DNA of 8,094 nt from Candidatus Woesearchaeota archaeon (GTDB taxonomy: Archaea; Nanobdellota; Nanobdellia; Woesearchaeales; UBA10216): NCBI GenBank assembly GCA_013331515.1, contig DUGG01000054.1, positions 1 through 8,094 of the forward strand, written 5' to 3'. Made by a program: the position numbers and the translations under genes. Under the pieces are notes generated by a model. It had not been told where the DNA came from. It worked only from the letters and a program-made list of their open reading frames with translations, and did no database searches. Every line of letters starts with the position of its first letter. Positions within the stretch are counted from its first letter, which is position 1. Shown piece after piece: positions 1-5,731 of the stretch.

Positions 1-50
1 GATTGAATTTCCACGCAACGCCGGTAACCGATTGTATTCTACAGAATAAC

Positions 51-61
51 AATAATTAAAA
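51..61 (+). promoter_or_regulatory. TATA-like box of the small secreted protein gene
   Basis: An AT-rich stretch (aataattaaaa) is centred about 28 bases before the ATG at 85, the spacing expected for an archaeal TATA box driving a leaderless or nearly leaderless transcript. No Shine-Dalgarno motif precedes the ATG. The remainder of 1-84 shows no open gene; the ATG at 68 runs into a stop after six codons. Confidence 0.45.
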
Positions 62-84
62 GCGCCAATGCCGCCTGGCTGCCC

Positions 85-429
85 ATGAAAGAACGGCTTA
101 CAGCGCTCACCTTCCTGATGGTCACAATTGGTGCGCTTTATGCCTTTGACGGGCTCAACAGCGGGGCGTTCTCGGCAAACAGCGTGACCGGCTTTGCAGT
201 CTCCGAGCAAAGGATTGCACAGCAGGACGTGAGCTGCTACGACTCAGACAACAGGAACTATGAAGCACAGGGCACGACTTATGCTTCGCTGTTTGAATCA
301 ACAGGCGAGAAGCCGAAGAGCGATGTCTGCGAGGGCAGCACGCTCATTGAGTACTTTTGCGCATTCAACGAGCCGCAGGTTGAGTTCCACGAGTGCGAAA
401 ACGGCTGCTACAACGGCGGCTGCGCCTGA
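85..429 (+). CDS. Small secreted Cys-rich protein with one six-Cys module
   Basis: 114 residues of no known enzymatic function. Residues 1-4 are charged (MKER) and about 5-21 are hydrophobic, which reads as a signal peptide or N-terminal anchor. A TGFAV motif follows at 35-39; similar motifs recur just after the signal segment in secreted DPANN-archaeal proteins, as I recall them. The mature part holds six cysteines (C51, C82, C92, C104, C108, C113), enough for three disulfides, and the protein ends one residue after the last Cys in the pattern CxNGCYNGGCA. The Cys/Asp/Gly-rich module (CYDSDN ... GTTY ... CEGSTLIEYFC ... CENGC) resembles a recurrent extracellular module of archaeal surface proteins, here alone rather than attached to a longer chain. 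The ATG at 85 fits the upstream TATA-like box. The gene converges on the large surface-protein gene with only 52 bases between stop codons, and its TGA is the edge of the repeated 3' element. A cell-surface role is inferred from architecture only. Confidence 0.8.
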   Translation: MKERLTALTFLMVTIGALYAFDGLNSGAFSANSVTGFAVSEQRIAQQDVSCYDSDNRNYEAQGTTYASLFESTGEKPKSDVCEGSTLIEYFCAFNEPQVEFHECENGCYNGGCA

Positions 430-477
430 TTGCCCAAATGGGTTTCATACCCGGCAGCTTTGCTGCGGCTGGGATTT
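427..477 (-). repeat. Repeated 3' element, left copy (hairpin plus 26-base block)
   Basis: This fills the 52-base gap between two convergent stop codons. Read on the minus strand it begins AAATCCC 4 nt after the TAA of the surface-protein gene. It continues with a GCAGC-AAA-GCTGC hairpin (466-454), then a 26-base block (452-427) that contains a second small inverted repeat, GGGT-N5-ACCC. The 26-base block recurs inverted at 8069-8094 with one mismatch, and the AAATCCC-hairpin-GGTAT block (477-447) recurs at 7976-8006 with 25 of 31 matches. Read on the plus strand the hairpin is followed by GGGATTTTT, so it may also terminate the small upstream gene. A transcription terminator or 3'-UTR structure is the likeliest role. 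Confidence 0.65.
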
Positions 478-481
478 TTCA

Positions 482-2827
482 TTACTTCCTGCCGTAAACC
501 TTTTTCCGGAGATGCTCAAACAACTCGTCCCCGCTGAGCTGGCCGTAAGTCCTCTGAAGCTCGTCAAAAACGTCATGTCTTGCCCGGTAATGGTTTGAGG
601 GTGGTGCCGTCGGCGGTGCCCTGTGAGGATGGCCCTGCCCGGGATGGGAATACTCAACATTGCGTTTCATCTCCTGTCTGCCCTTGCGCTTCTTAAGGTG
701 TGAATACGCGGCCAGCAACGCAACCCCTGCCGCAATGACAACAAGCAGGAAAGTGGCCACCGAGGCAATCCTGCCCTTCGGCTTTGATTTTGCATCAGAT
801 GGGTCGGTGCCCGCCTTGACTTCTTTCCCGTCATCGCTTCCGTCCTTGTCCGTGTCCCTGTTTTTGGGTGATGTGCCAATCATGAATTCCTTAAGGTTGG
901 TCAGCCCGTCCTTGTCAGGGTCAAGGAGGGCGTCTCCGCTGCTCAGCCGGTTAAGACCGTGCGTCTTCTCCCAGTCGTCAGGCATGCCGTCGTTGTCATT
1001 GTCAGGATCGCAATCGTCGCCGACCTTGTCGCCGTCCAAATCGGCGTGCACCTTTGACTGGCCGGCAGGCGGCGCCTCAGGGCACAAATCCGCCGTGTTC
1101 TGGATTCCGTCGCCGTCAATGTCGCTGCTGCTTGCGCACCTGCCAAGAGGGCTGCAAAGCCCTGACCGGCAGTCAGGGCCGTCAACGCATTTCTGGCCAA
1201 TGGAGCACTTCACGCCCTTGACCCCGGCGCATATTCCTCCACAGTCAACGTCACTCTCGCCGGCATCCAGCGCCCTGTTTGAGCACGGCCCCTCTGCAAC
1301 GCATGTGCCGCCGGTGCAAACTGCCGAAGCGCAGTCAACCGCCTTCCTGCACTTCATCCCGAGATCGCACCTGGCGCAGCTCCCGCCGCAGTCAACGTCA
1401 CTTTCCTCCTGGTTGGTATAGCCGTCAGTGCAGTTGCCGGAGCGGCAGGTTCCTGAAACACAAAAGTTGTTCCTGCAGTCGCTGTTGGAAATGCACACCT
1501 TGCCGTTTGAGCATTTCACGTTGCAGCTCCCGCCGCAGTCAACGTCACTCTCATCCCCGTCCATGACCCTGTCGCTGCAAGCGTACTCTTCGTTCAGCAT
1601 GGGGTTGACAACAACACCCCGGCTGCGGGAAACCTCGGTCCTGAGTCCCGCCTTGTTCTGGGCATAGGCCTGGACATAGTACTTCTCCCCATCAGTAAGC
1701 TTCAGGTCCCTTGCCGTTACCCTGCTGCTGTCAGTTGCAGCCCAGCCGCGCACTACCTTTCCTGTGGCATCCTCAACTATGGAATAGTTATAGAAGTCAA
1801 TGCCGCTCTCATTGTCTTCTGAACTAAACCGGATTTCCAGCCGGTCAAGGTAGTAAGAGAAGCCATCCTCAACATCCTTCAGGTCCTGCAAATCATTGAT
1901 GGCAAGCGCTGATGGAGGCGTGTTGTCAACGCTGAACACAGTCTCGGAAGGCACCTCCTTAGGACCCTCAAAGATGCACCTGAAATAATAGCGGTACTGC
2001 CCGGGCTTTAGCGTGACAGCCGCATTGTGGTTGGTGGTTGCCAGCGAGAAGTTGCCGCCGCTTTCCCTTGCTTCCGAGGTGTTGCCGTAGCTGCACATCG
2101 AGCGCTTGTTGGTTGTTACAGAAAGGTTCACATCCAAAGAGGTCGTTGTAAGGCCGGCCTTTGGGATGGTTTCAGTGATTGCAGGAGCAACCGACGTGTC
2201 AACCTTAAAGGTAACATTGACCAGCCCTGACAGCAGTCCGGCAAGGTTCCTGCACATCACGCCGTAGTTGTAGTCAGTCTTGTCGTTTAGCGCCGTAAGG
2301 GCTGCCTCATGATGGTTGCGGTAGCTTGCCTTGTCGTTGTCGCTGCCATCCATTGAAAAGCGCATCGTGTCGTAATGGTTGTTCTGGTTGTCATACCTGC
2401 AGGTGGAGTTCTCGGTTGTATCAACAGCCAGTAGCGCATTGAGAGGCGCCTCTATCACCATTCCGGGAGAGGCCGTGCCAGCCAGGGATGGCGGAGAGGC
2501 ATCAACAGAGATGTAAAAGCTGCCCTTTTCGGCATTCGAGCATTCAACAAGGAACAGGTAGGCCAGGCCTGTTTCGGGAAGCTGGAAGTTGAGAAGGCGG
2601 TGGGATGTTGCGTCGGTTTGGGTAAAAGGCGCCATCTCAGCAAATGGCTTCTCAAAAGGGCTGCTATACCTGCACTCAGCACCAGTTGCTGTTGTGGTTG
2701 TAACATTAAAAACAGACCGGTTGGCAACGCCAAACACCGGCTCAGTCAAGGATACCGCCGTTGTAAACGAAGAAATGGCAAGCAGCAGAATTATTGCCAA
2801 TAACGGCACGGTGTACATCTTTTTCAT
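482..2827 (-). CDS. Large membrane-anchored surface protein with Cys modules and calcium-binding repeats
   Basis: 781 residues. Order: signal segment 1-25; beta-sandwich-like modules each closed by a Cys pair (C52/C96, C143/C192, C245/C284) and ending in VDxxPP or VDTSVAP linkers; a fibronectin-III-like domain at about 304-408; three 49-residue Cys modules at 417-564, each with eight cysteines around ESDVDCGG; Asp-rich thrombospondin type-3/EF-like calcium repeats at about 568-676 (DIDGDGI, DLDGDKVGDDCDPDNDNDG, DPDKDG, DTDKDG); a transmembrane helix at about 687-708; then KKRKGR and a cytoplasmic tail. The tail is His/Pro-rich (727-750) and ends in a probable charged helix (752-780). Orientation is therefore outside for 26-686 and inside for the tail. 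About 30 Cys in the extracellular part imply disulfide bonding outside the cell. Family knowledge suggests adhesion, cell contact or envelope structure; the actual ligand is unknown. The ATG at 2827 is favoured by a TATA-like box 28 bases upstream, with Met4 as the alternative. It lies 26 nt behind the thiolase gene on the same strand. Confidence 0.85.
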   Translation of the reverse strand: MKKMYTVPLLAIILLLAISSFTTAVSLTEPVFGVANRSVFNVTTTTATGAECRYSSPFEKPFAEMAPFTQTDATSHRLLNFQLPETGLAYLFLVECSNAEKGSFYISVDASPPSLAGTASPGMVIEAPLNALLAVDTTENSTCRYDNQNNHYDTMRFSMDGSDNDKASYRNHHEAALTALNDKTDYNYGVMCRNLAGLLSGLVNVTFKVDTSVAPAITETIPKAGLTTTSLDVNLSVTTNKRSMCSYGNTSEARESGGNFSLATTNHNAAVTLKPGQYRYYFRCIFEGPKEVPSETVFSVDNTPPSALAINDLQDLKDVEDGFSYYLDRLEIRFSSEDNESGIDFYNYSIVEDATGKVVRGWAATDSSRVTARDLKLTDGEKYYVQAYAQNKAGLRTEVSRSRGVVVNPMLNEEYACSDRVMDGDESDVDCGGSCNVKCSNGKVCISNSDCRNNFCVSGTCRSGNCTDGYTNQEESDVDCGGSCARCDLGMKCRKAVDCASAVCTGGTCVAEGPCSNRALDAGESDVDCGGICAGVKGVKCSIGQKCVDGPDCRSGLCSPLGRCASSSDIDGDGIQNTADLCPEAPPAGQSKVHADLDGDKVGDDCDPDNDNDGMPDDWEKTHGLNRLSSGDALLDPDKDGLTNLKEFMIGTSPKNRDTDKDGSDDGKEVKAGTDPSDAKSKPKGRIASVATFLLVVIAAGVALLAAYSHLKKRKGRQEMKRNVEYSHPGQGHPHRAPPTAPPSNHYRARHDVFDELQRTYGQLSGDELFEHLRKKVYGRK
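1136..1579 (-). repeat. Three tandem 147-bp repeats encoding Cys modules
   Basis: These encode residues 417-564 of the surface protein. The block cagtcaacgtcact occurs at 1242-1255, 1389-1402 and 1536-1549, exactly 147 bp (49 codons) apart each time. A 27-base stretch containing it is identical at 1376-1402 and 1523-1549. Each unit carries eight cysteines (417, 431, 435, 439, 445, 451, 456, 461; 466 to 509; 515 to 564) around ESDVDCGG. Spacing between the inner Cys differs (CNVKC, CARC, CAGVKGVKC), yet the total length is kept. Confidence 0.85.
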
Positions 2828-2849
2828 GATACCTGAAATCCGTTTCTGT

Positions 2850-2860
2850 CTTTTTAAAAC
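2850..2860 (-). promoter_or_regulatory. TATA-like box of the surface-protein gene
   Basis: On the minus strand this reads GTTTTAAAAAG, centred about 28 bases before the ATG at 2827, the spacing of a leaderless archaeal promoter. It covers the stop codon (2854-2856) of the preceding thiolase gene, so the surface protein probably has its own start of transcription as well as possible read-through. Close to the ATG is CAGGTATC, a partial match to the archaeal Shine-Dalgarno consensus, but its spacing is too short to be convincing. Confidence 0.5.
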
Positions 2861-3786
2861 TTTGCAGTATGTTGCCAGTCAATCGCCGCCTGCTTCTTCA
2901 GGGAGTCAACATAGCTGCATGCCTTGCATACCTCTCCGCTTGCCTGCTCCCCGCAGACAGTACAATGGCTGATGCCGGTTTCGGCAGCATACGCCTCCTT
3001 AAGCTTCGGAAGCAGCCGGACGAAATTTTTCACAATGTTTTGCTTTGAGCCGGGCATCTCCTGTTCAAGCCCGTTGAGAAAATCCCTCACAGAAGCCCTG
3101 AATGAGATGTGCGAGTGGGGGCACTCGTTGAAGCGGATGCCAAAGCCCATGAGGAAAGCGTAAGCGGCAACCTCCTTTTCAAGGCAGAAGTAAAGGGGCT
3201 TGACCCTTGGCACGAATTTCACGTCCGCAGCAACCCCGCTCACCGGTCCAAGGCGGGCTGCCAGCCCAATGTTACTTTTCATGATGTTCATCAGCACAGA
3301 CTGGGCCTCGTCATCAAGGTTATGGCCCGTGGCAATTCTGGTGAATCCTCTCGCCCCCCTGTTGAGAAGATGCCTTCTCAAAGTTCCGCAGATATTGCAG
3401 GGAAGCACCGCGACCCTGCGCAGGGCTTCATCAAGAGAAAAGCCAAATGCCTGCTTGTATGAGGATGTCTTAAGGGGGATTTTATTGCGGCTACAAAAGG
3501 AGCGCAGGTCTTCCAATGTCGCGTTCCGATAGCCTGGAATGCCTTCATCAATGGCCAGGGCTGTTACGTTGCCAAACCATTTGTTAAGAAGGTAAAGCAC
3601 TGTCGTTGAGTCCTTCCCCCCGCTGCAGGCAACAATAATCCTGTCTTTTTCGCTTACGAGTCCGTACTTCCCTATCGTTGCAGCGACCTTTGATTCAAAA
3701 CCGCTGATAAAATGGCTTTTGCAAAGAGGCTGCGTTACATTTATCACGGCACCTTCTGCGCAGTTGCTGCGGCCGCATTTTACCAT
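2854..3786 (-). CDS. ttuA: tRNA 2-thiouridine synthase, TtuA/Ncs6 family
   Basis: A 310-residue PP-loop ATPase of the TtuA/Ncs6 (TtcA-like) group. The family adenylates C2 of a uridine in tRNA and replaces its oxygen with sulfur supplied by a ubiquitin-like carrier, in the cytoplasm. Visible motifs: SGGKDS at 55-60 (ATP binding); C130-x2-C133 and C222, the three cysteines that hold the Fe-S cluster in this family, at the same numbers I recall for Thermus TtuA; GHNLDDEAQ at 154-162; a C-terminal zinc knuckle C275, C278, C287, C290; and an N-terminal zinc site C4, C9, C22, H25. The N-terminal pair is CX4C rather than the usual CX2C. Length is normal for the family. The ATG at 3786 is chosen because the protein begins MVKCG as relatives do and a TATA-like box lies about 27 bases upstream; the longer reading frame upstream is antisense to gatB. 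Whether the target is U54 (TtuA) or wobble U34 (Ncs6/NcsA) cannot be settled here, so the symbol is provisional. Confidence 0.9.
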   Translation of the reverse strand: MVKCGRSNCAEGAVINVTQPLCKSHFISGFESKVAATIGKYGLVSEKDRIIVACSGGKDSTTVLYLLNKWFGNVTALAIDEGIPGYRNATLEDLRSFCSRNKIPLKTSSYKQAFGFSLDEALRRVAVLPCNICGTLRRHLLNRGARGFTRIATGHNLDDEAQSVLMNIMKSNIGLAARLGPVSGVAADVKFVPRVKPLYFCLEKEVAAYAFLMGFGIRFNECPHSHISFRASVRDFLNGLEQEMPGSKQNIVKNFVRLLPKLKEAYAAETGISHCTVCGEQASGEVCKACSYVDSLKKQAAIDWQHTAKF

Positions 3787-3807
3787 GTTTTTTTTGGATA
3801 GTGGAAA

Positions 3808-3818
3808 AGTATAAAAAG
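3808..3818. promoter_or_regulatory. Single TATA-like box between divergent ttuA-like and gatB
   Basis: The start codons are 53 bp apart and the only TATA-like sequence between them is aGTATAAAAAG, which reads CTTTTTATACt on the other strand. Its centre is about 27 bases from the gatB ATG at 3840 and about 27 bases from the ttuA-like ATG at 3786, the normal TATA distance for a leaderless start in both directions. Neither start has a clear Shine-Dalgarno motif. The ttuA-like side also has a run of eight A (minus strand) just before its ATG. Confidence 0.55.
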
Positions 3819-3839
3819 ATTCGCAACGGCAGCACAGGT

Positions 3840-5261
3840 ATGCAACAAATAGCCGAAGCAGCCGCAAAATCGCACGATTCTGAAAGAAAATTAAAGATAG
3901 GCCTTGAAGTCCACGGCTACATAAATGTTGAAAACAAGGCAAAGCTGTTCTGCAACTGCGAGATTGACGCGGGAGCACAGCCCAACACAACCATCTGCCC
4001 GGTATGCACTGGCCAGCCAGGGAGCAAGCCAATGCTGCCAAATTCCGAGGCGATTGACAAGATAATAGCAATAGCCGCCATGCTTGACTGCAGAATAAAC
4101 GGGCGTTTGGTTTTCCAAAGGAAGCACTACGATTGGCCTGACATGCCAACCGGCTACCAGCGGACAATGTCGGGAAGCTATGCCGTGCCTGTCGGCCAGG
4201 AGGGAAATTTCCTGGGTGTTGGGATTGAGGAAGTTCATCTTGAGGAAGACCCGGCAAGGTGGGACCCTGAAACAGGACAGGTTGACTACAATAGGAGCGG
4301 CTACCCGCTCGTCGAGATAGTTACGAAGCCGGATCTTAAAACTGCGGAAGAAGCAAGGGTATGGCTCAGGAAGCTGACAACGACATTGAGCTACATAAAG
4401 GCAATAAACCAAGACCTGGGCATAAAGGCAGACGTCAATGTTTCTGTTGCGCCTGCATTTGACAGGGTGGAAATAAAGAACGTCAACTCATTCAGGAGCA
4501 TAGTGAGGGCGATAGAGTACGAGGCAGCAAGGCAGCAAATGGAAGTGAGGGAAGGCAGGGAGGTGGCGAGGGAAACACGAGCATGGAAGGACACTGACGG
4601 AATGTCTGTCTTCATGAGGCAAAAGGAAACATCGGTTGACTACTTGTTCATACCAGACCCGGATTTGCCTGCCGTGAAAGTGACTGCTTCTGAGGTAAGG
4701 AAAGCAGCAGAAAAACTGCCTGAAAAGCCGGCAGCCAAAGTGGAGCGGTATGTGAAGAACTGGAAAATAGACCACGTTGACGCAGAAGTCCTAAGCTCTG
4801 AAATCCTGCTGGCAGAGCTGTTCGAGAAAGCTGCCGCCGCTGTCAACCCCATACTGGCCGCGAAATGGCTGAGGCGGGAATTACTGCGGGTGCTGAACTA
4901 CAGCAAGAAAGGGCTTGAGGAAGTAAATGTAGATGAGATGCACATAATCCAGCTGTTGAAGCTCGTTGAGGGGAGAAAGGTAACTGATGAAACTGCAAGA
5001 AGCATCCTTGAGAAGCTCGCCGAAAAGCCGTTTGACGTTGAGGAATATGTCAAGAAGAACAACCTTTTCGCTGTGGGAGAAACGGATGTGCTCGAGAAAT
5101 ACTGCGGGGAAGCAATCATTGAGAATCCGGCTGCCGTTGCCGACTACAAATCAGGAAAGGAGAAGGCGCTGAACTTCATGGTTGGGGCAGTAATGCAAAA
5201 GTCAAAGGGAAAAGCGACGCCGCAGCGGGTTGCGGAAATCCTTAAGCGGATGATAAAATGA
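3840..5261 (+). CDS. gatB: Aspartyl/glutamyl-tRNA amidotransferase subunit B (GatB)
   Basis: 473 residues from the ATG at 3840, the usual GatB size. GatB is the tRNA-binding kinase subunit of GatCAB: it phosphorylates the side chain of misacylated Glu-tRNA(Gln) or Asp-tRNA(Asn), which is then amidated with ammonia from GatA. Seen: KIGLEVHG near the N-terminus (19-26); zinc ligands C38, C40, C53, C56 (FCNC ... ICPVC); HYDWPDMPTGYQ; GIEEVHLEEDPA; YNRSGYPLVEIVTKPDL; ADVNVS and EIKNVNSF; and a helical YqeY-like tail ending in a predicted helical MVGAVMQKSKGKATPQRVAEILK segment type. It lacks the GAD insertion of archaeal GatE, so it is GatB. An in-frame GTG at 3801 would add 13 residues, but those codons contain the TATA-like box and have no family counterpart, so I reject it. 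gatA and gatC are not in the window. The gene ends 10 bp from the convergent PadR gene. Confidence 0.95.
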   Translation: MQQIAEAAAKSHDSERKLKIGLEVHGYINVENKAKLFCNCEIDAGAQPNTTICPVCTGQPGSKPMLPNSEAIDKIIAIAAMLDCRINGRLVFQRKHYDWPDMPTGYQRTMSGSYAVPVGQEGNFLGVGIEEVHLEEDPARWDPETGQVDYNRSGYPLVEIVTKPDLKTAEEARVWLRKLTTTLSYIKAINQDLGIKADVNVSVAPAFDRVEIKNVNSFRSIVRAIEYEAARQQMEVREGREVARETRAWKDTDGMSVFMRQKETSVDYLFIPDPDLPAVKVTASEVRKAAEKLPEKPAAKVERYVKNWKIDHVDAEVLSSEILLAELFEKAAAAVNPILAAKWLRRELLRVLNYSKKGLEEVNVDEMHIIQLLKLVEGRKVTDETARSILEKLAEKPFDVEEYVKKNNLFAVGETDVLEKYCGEAIIENPAAVADYKSGKEKALNFMVGAVMQKSKGKATPQRVAEILKRMIK

Positions 5262-5271
5262 AATGCGCCGT

Positions 5272-5589
5272 TCAACGCGCCTCAATCCGCTCAAAATCCT
5301 CCTTCATGTCGCAGAACATCGAAATGAACTTCTCAGTGGCGGCCTCAAGCACCTTCCTGCCCCTTGCTGTTATGACATACCTTCTCTCCTTCCCACCACG
5401 AGAGTTTTCCCTTATCCAGCCGTTTTCGCTCATCGATTTCAGCACAGGGTAAATAGTGCCCGGGCTGGGCCTGGAGCCCTTCCTCCTTTCCAATTCCTTC
5501 CTAAGGTCTTCTCCAGACATGCCTCGCTTGCTCACGAGCCGGAGCACATTGAAGGTGAGAAAACCCCTCATGTTGCAGCACTTTCCCAC
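5272..5589 (-). CDS. PadR-like winged-helix transcriptional repressor
   Basis: 105 residues from a GTG at 5589. Winged-helix DNA-binding protein: helix 1 MRGFLTFNVLRLVSKRG (7-23), MSGEDLRKELERRKG, recognition region SPGTIYPVLKSMSENGWI (42-59), wing NSRGGKERRYVIT (62-74), and a C-terminal dimerization helix (75-105). SPGTIYPxLK is the signature of the PadR family. Start choice is uncertain. ATG 5571 gives 99 residues. GTG 5589 keeps GKCCNMRG, and CCxMRG is a typical opening of archaeal PadR proteins as I recall them. A TTG at 5658 would add a Cys-rich segment (five Cys in all before MRG), but a canonical TATA box at 5614-5622 lies inside that stretch and would place the transcript start near 5592. 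The divergent neighbour is a flavin reductase-like gene with two palindromes between them, so this is probably its local repressor and perhaps an autoregulator. The effector is unknown; the CC pair could be a redox or metal sensor (inference). Confidence 0.88.
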   Translation of the reverse strand: MGKCCNMRGFLTFNVLRLVSKRGMSGEDLRKELERRKGSRPSPGTIYPVLKSMSENGWIRENSRGGKERRYVITARGRKVLEAATEKFISMFCDMKEDFERIEAR

Positions 5590-5613
5590 GGGAAGGCAAA
5601 AGCCGCCTTTGCA

Positions 5614-5622
5614 GTATATAAA
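5614..5622 (-). promoter_or_regulatory. TATA box of the PadR-like gene
   Basis: The minus strand reads TTTATATAC, an almost ideal archaeal TATA box. Its centre is 29 bases from the GTG at 5589 and 47 bases from the ATG at 5571. Transcription would start at about 5592, giving a near-leaderless GTG start or a 21-nt leader to the ATG without a Shine-Dalgarno site. Confidence 0.6.
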
Positions 5623-5647
5623 CCTTTTTTGTGCGGGGCAGTTGGGT

Positions 5648-5665
5648 ATATCGTACAACCGATAT
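5648..5665. promoter_or_regulatory. Operator-like palindrome 1
   Basis: ATATCG-TACAAC-CGATAT, a perfect 6+6 inverted repeat with a 6-base spacer. It matches the palindrome at 5690-5707 in 16 of 18 positions. It sits directly upstream of the TATA/BRE region of the flavin reductase-like gene and upstream of the PadR TATA box. Binding by the adjacent PadR-like protein is inferred. Confidence 0.7.
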
Positions 5666-5667
5666 GC

Positions 5668-5676
5668 TTAAATATG
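5668..5676 (+). promoter_or_regulatory. TATA-like box of the flavin reductase-like gene
   Basis: TTAAATATG lies between the two palindromes. A start site about 25 bases on, near 5697, falls inside operator 2 and leaves a leader of about 35 nt that contains the GGAGG site. The core TTAAATAT is near-symmetric, so weak minus-strand use is possible. It is followed by a perfect 12-bp palindrome ATGCGGCCGCAT at 5674-5685. Confidence 0.5.
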
Positions 5677-5689
5677 CGGCCGCATTTGC

Positions 5690-5707
5690 ATATCGGACAA
5701 ACGATAT
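5690..5707. promoter_or_regulatory. Operator-like palindrome 2
   Basis: ATATCG-GACAAA-CGATAT, the same inverted repeat as at 5648-5665, centred exactly 42 bp from it (about four helical turns, so the same DNA face). It covers the expected transcription start of the flavin reductase-like gene, where a bound repressor would block the polymerase. Confidence 0.7.
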
Positions 5708-5716
5708 TAAGATTAT

Positions 5717-5721
5717 GGAGG
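5717..5721 (+). promoter_or_regulatory. Shine-Dalgarno site of the flavin reductase-like gene
   Basis: GGAGG is followed by a 10-base spacer before the ATG at 5732. It is the clearest ribosome binding site in the window, where most genes appear leaderless, and it fixes this start. Confidence 0.7.
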
Positions 5722-5731
5722 ACTGGTAAAA

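Noticed and set aside
660..1421. Open frame of 253 codons on the plus strand opposite the surface-protein gene
   Set aside because: It is Ser/Pro-rich with no domain and is fully antisense to the Cys and calcium repeats, whose Asp, Gly and Cys codons give open frames on the other strand. It has no promoter or ribosome site.
1136..1579. CRISPR-like array because of the regular 147-bp spacing
   Set aside because: The repeats are inside a coding frame, keep the reading frame, and encode Cys modules. Spacing and repeat form do not match CRISPR.
3801..3839. GTG start for gatB adding 13 residues
   Set aside because: These codons contain the TATA-like box for the ATG at 3840, and the extra residues do not resemble GatB.
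3787..4257. 157-codon upstream extension of the tRNA thiolase frame
   Set aside because: It lies antisense to gatB, has no similarity to the family N-terminus, and the real start MVKCG has its own TATA-like box.
3840..5261. GatE (archaeal Gln-tRNA amidotransferase subunit) instead of GatB
   Set aside because: At 473 residues it lacks the AspRS-like GAD insertion that makes GatE about 600 residues or more.
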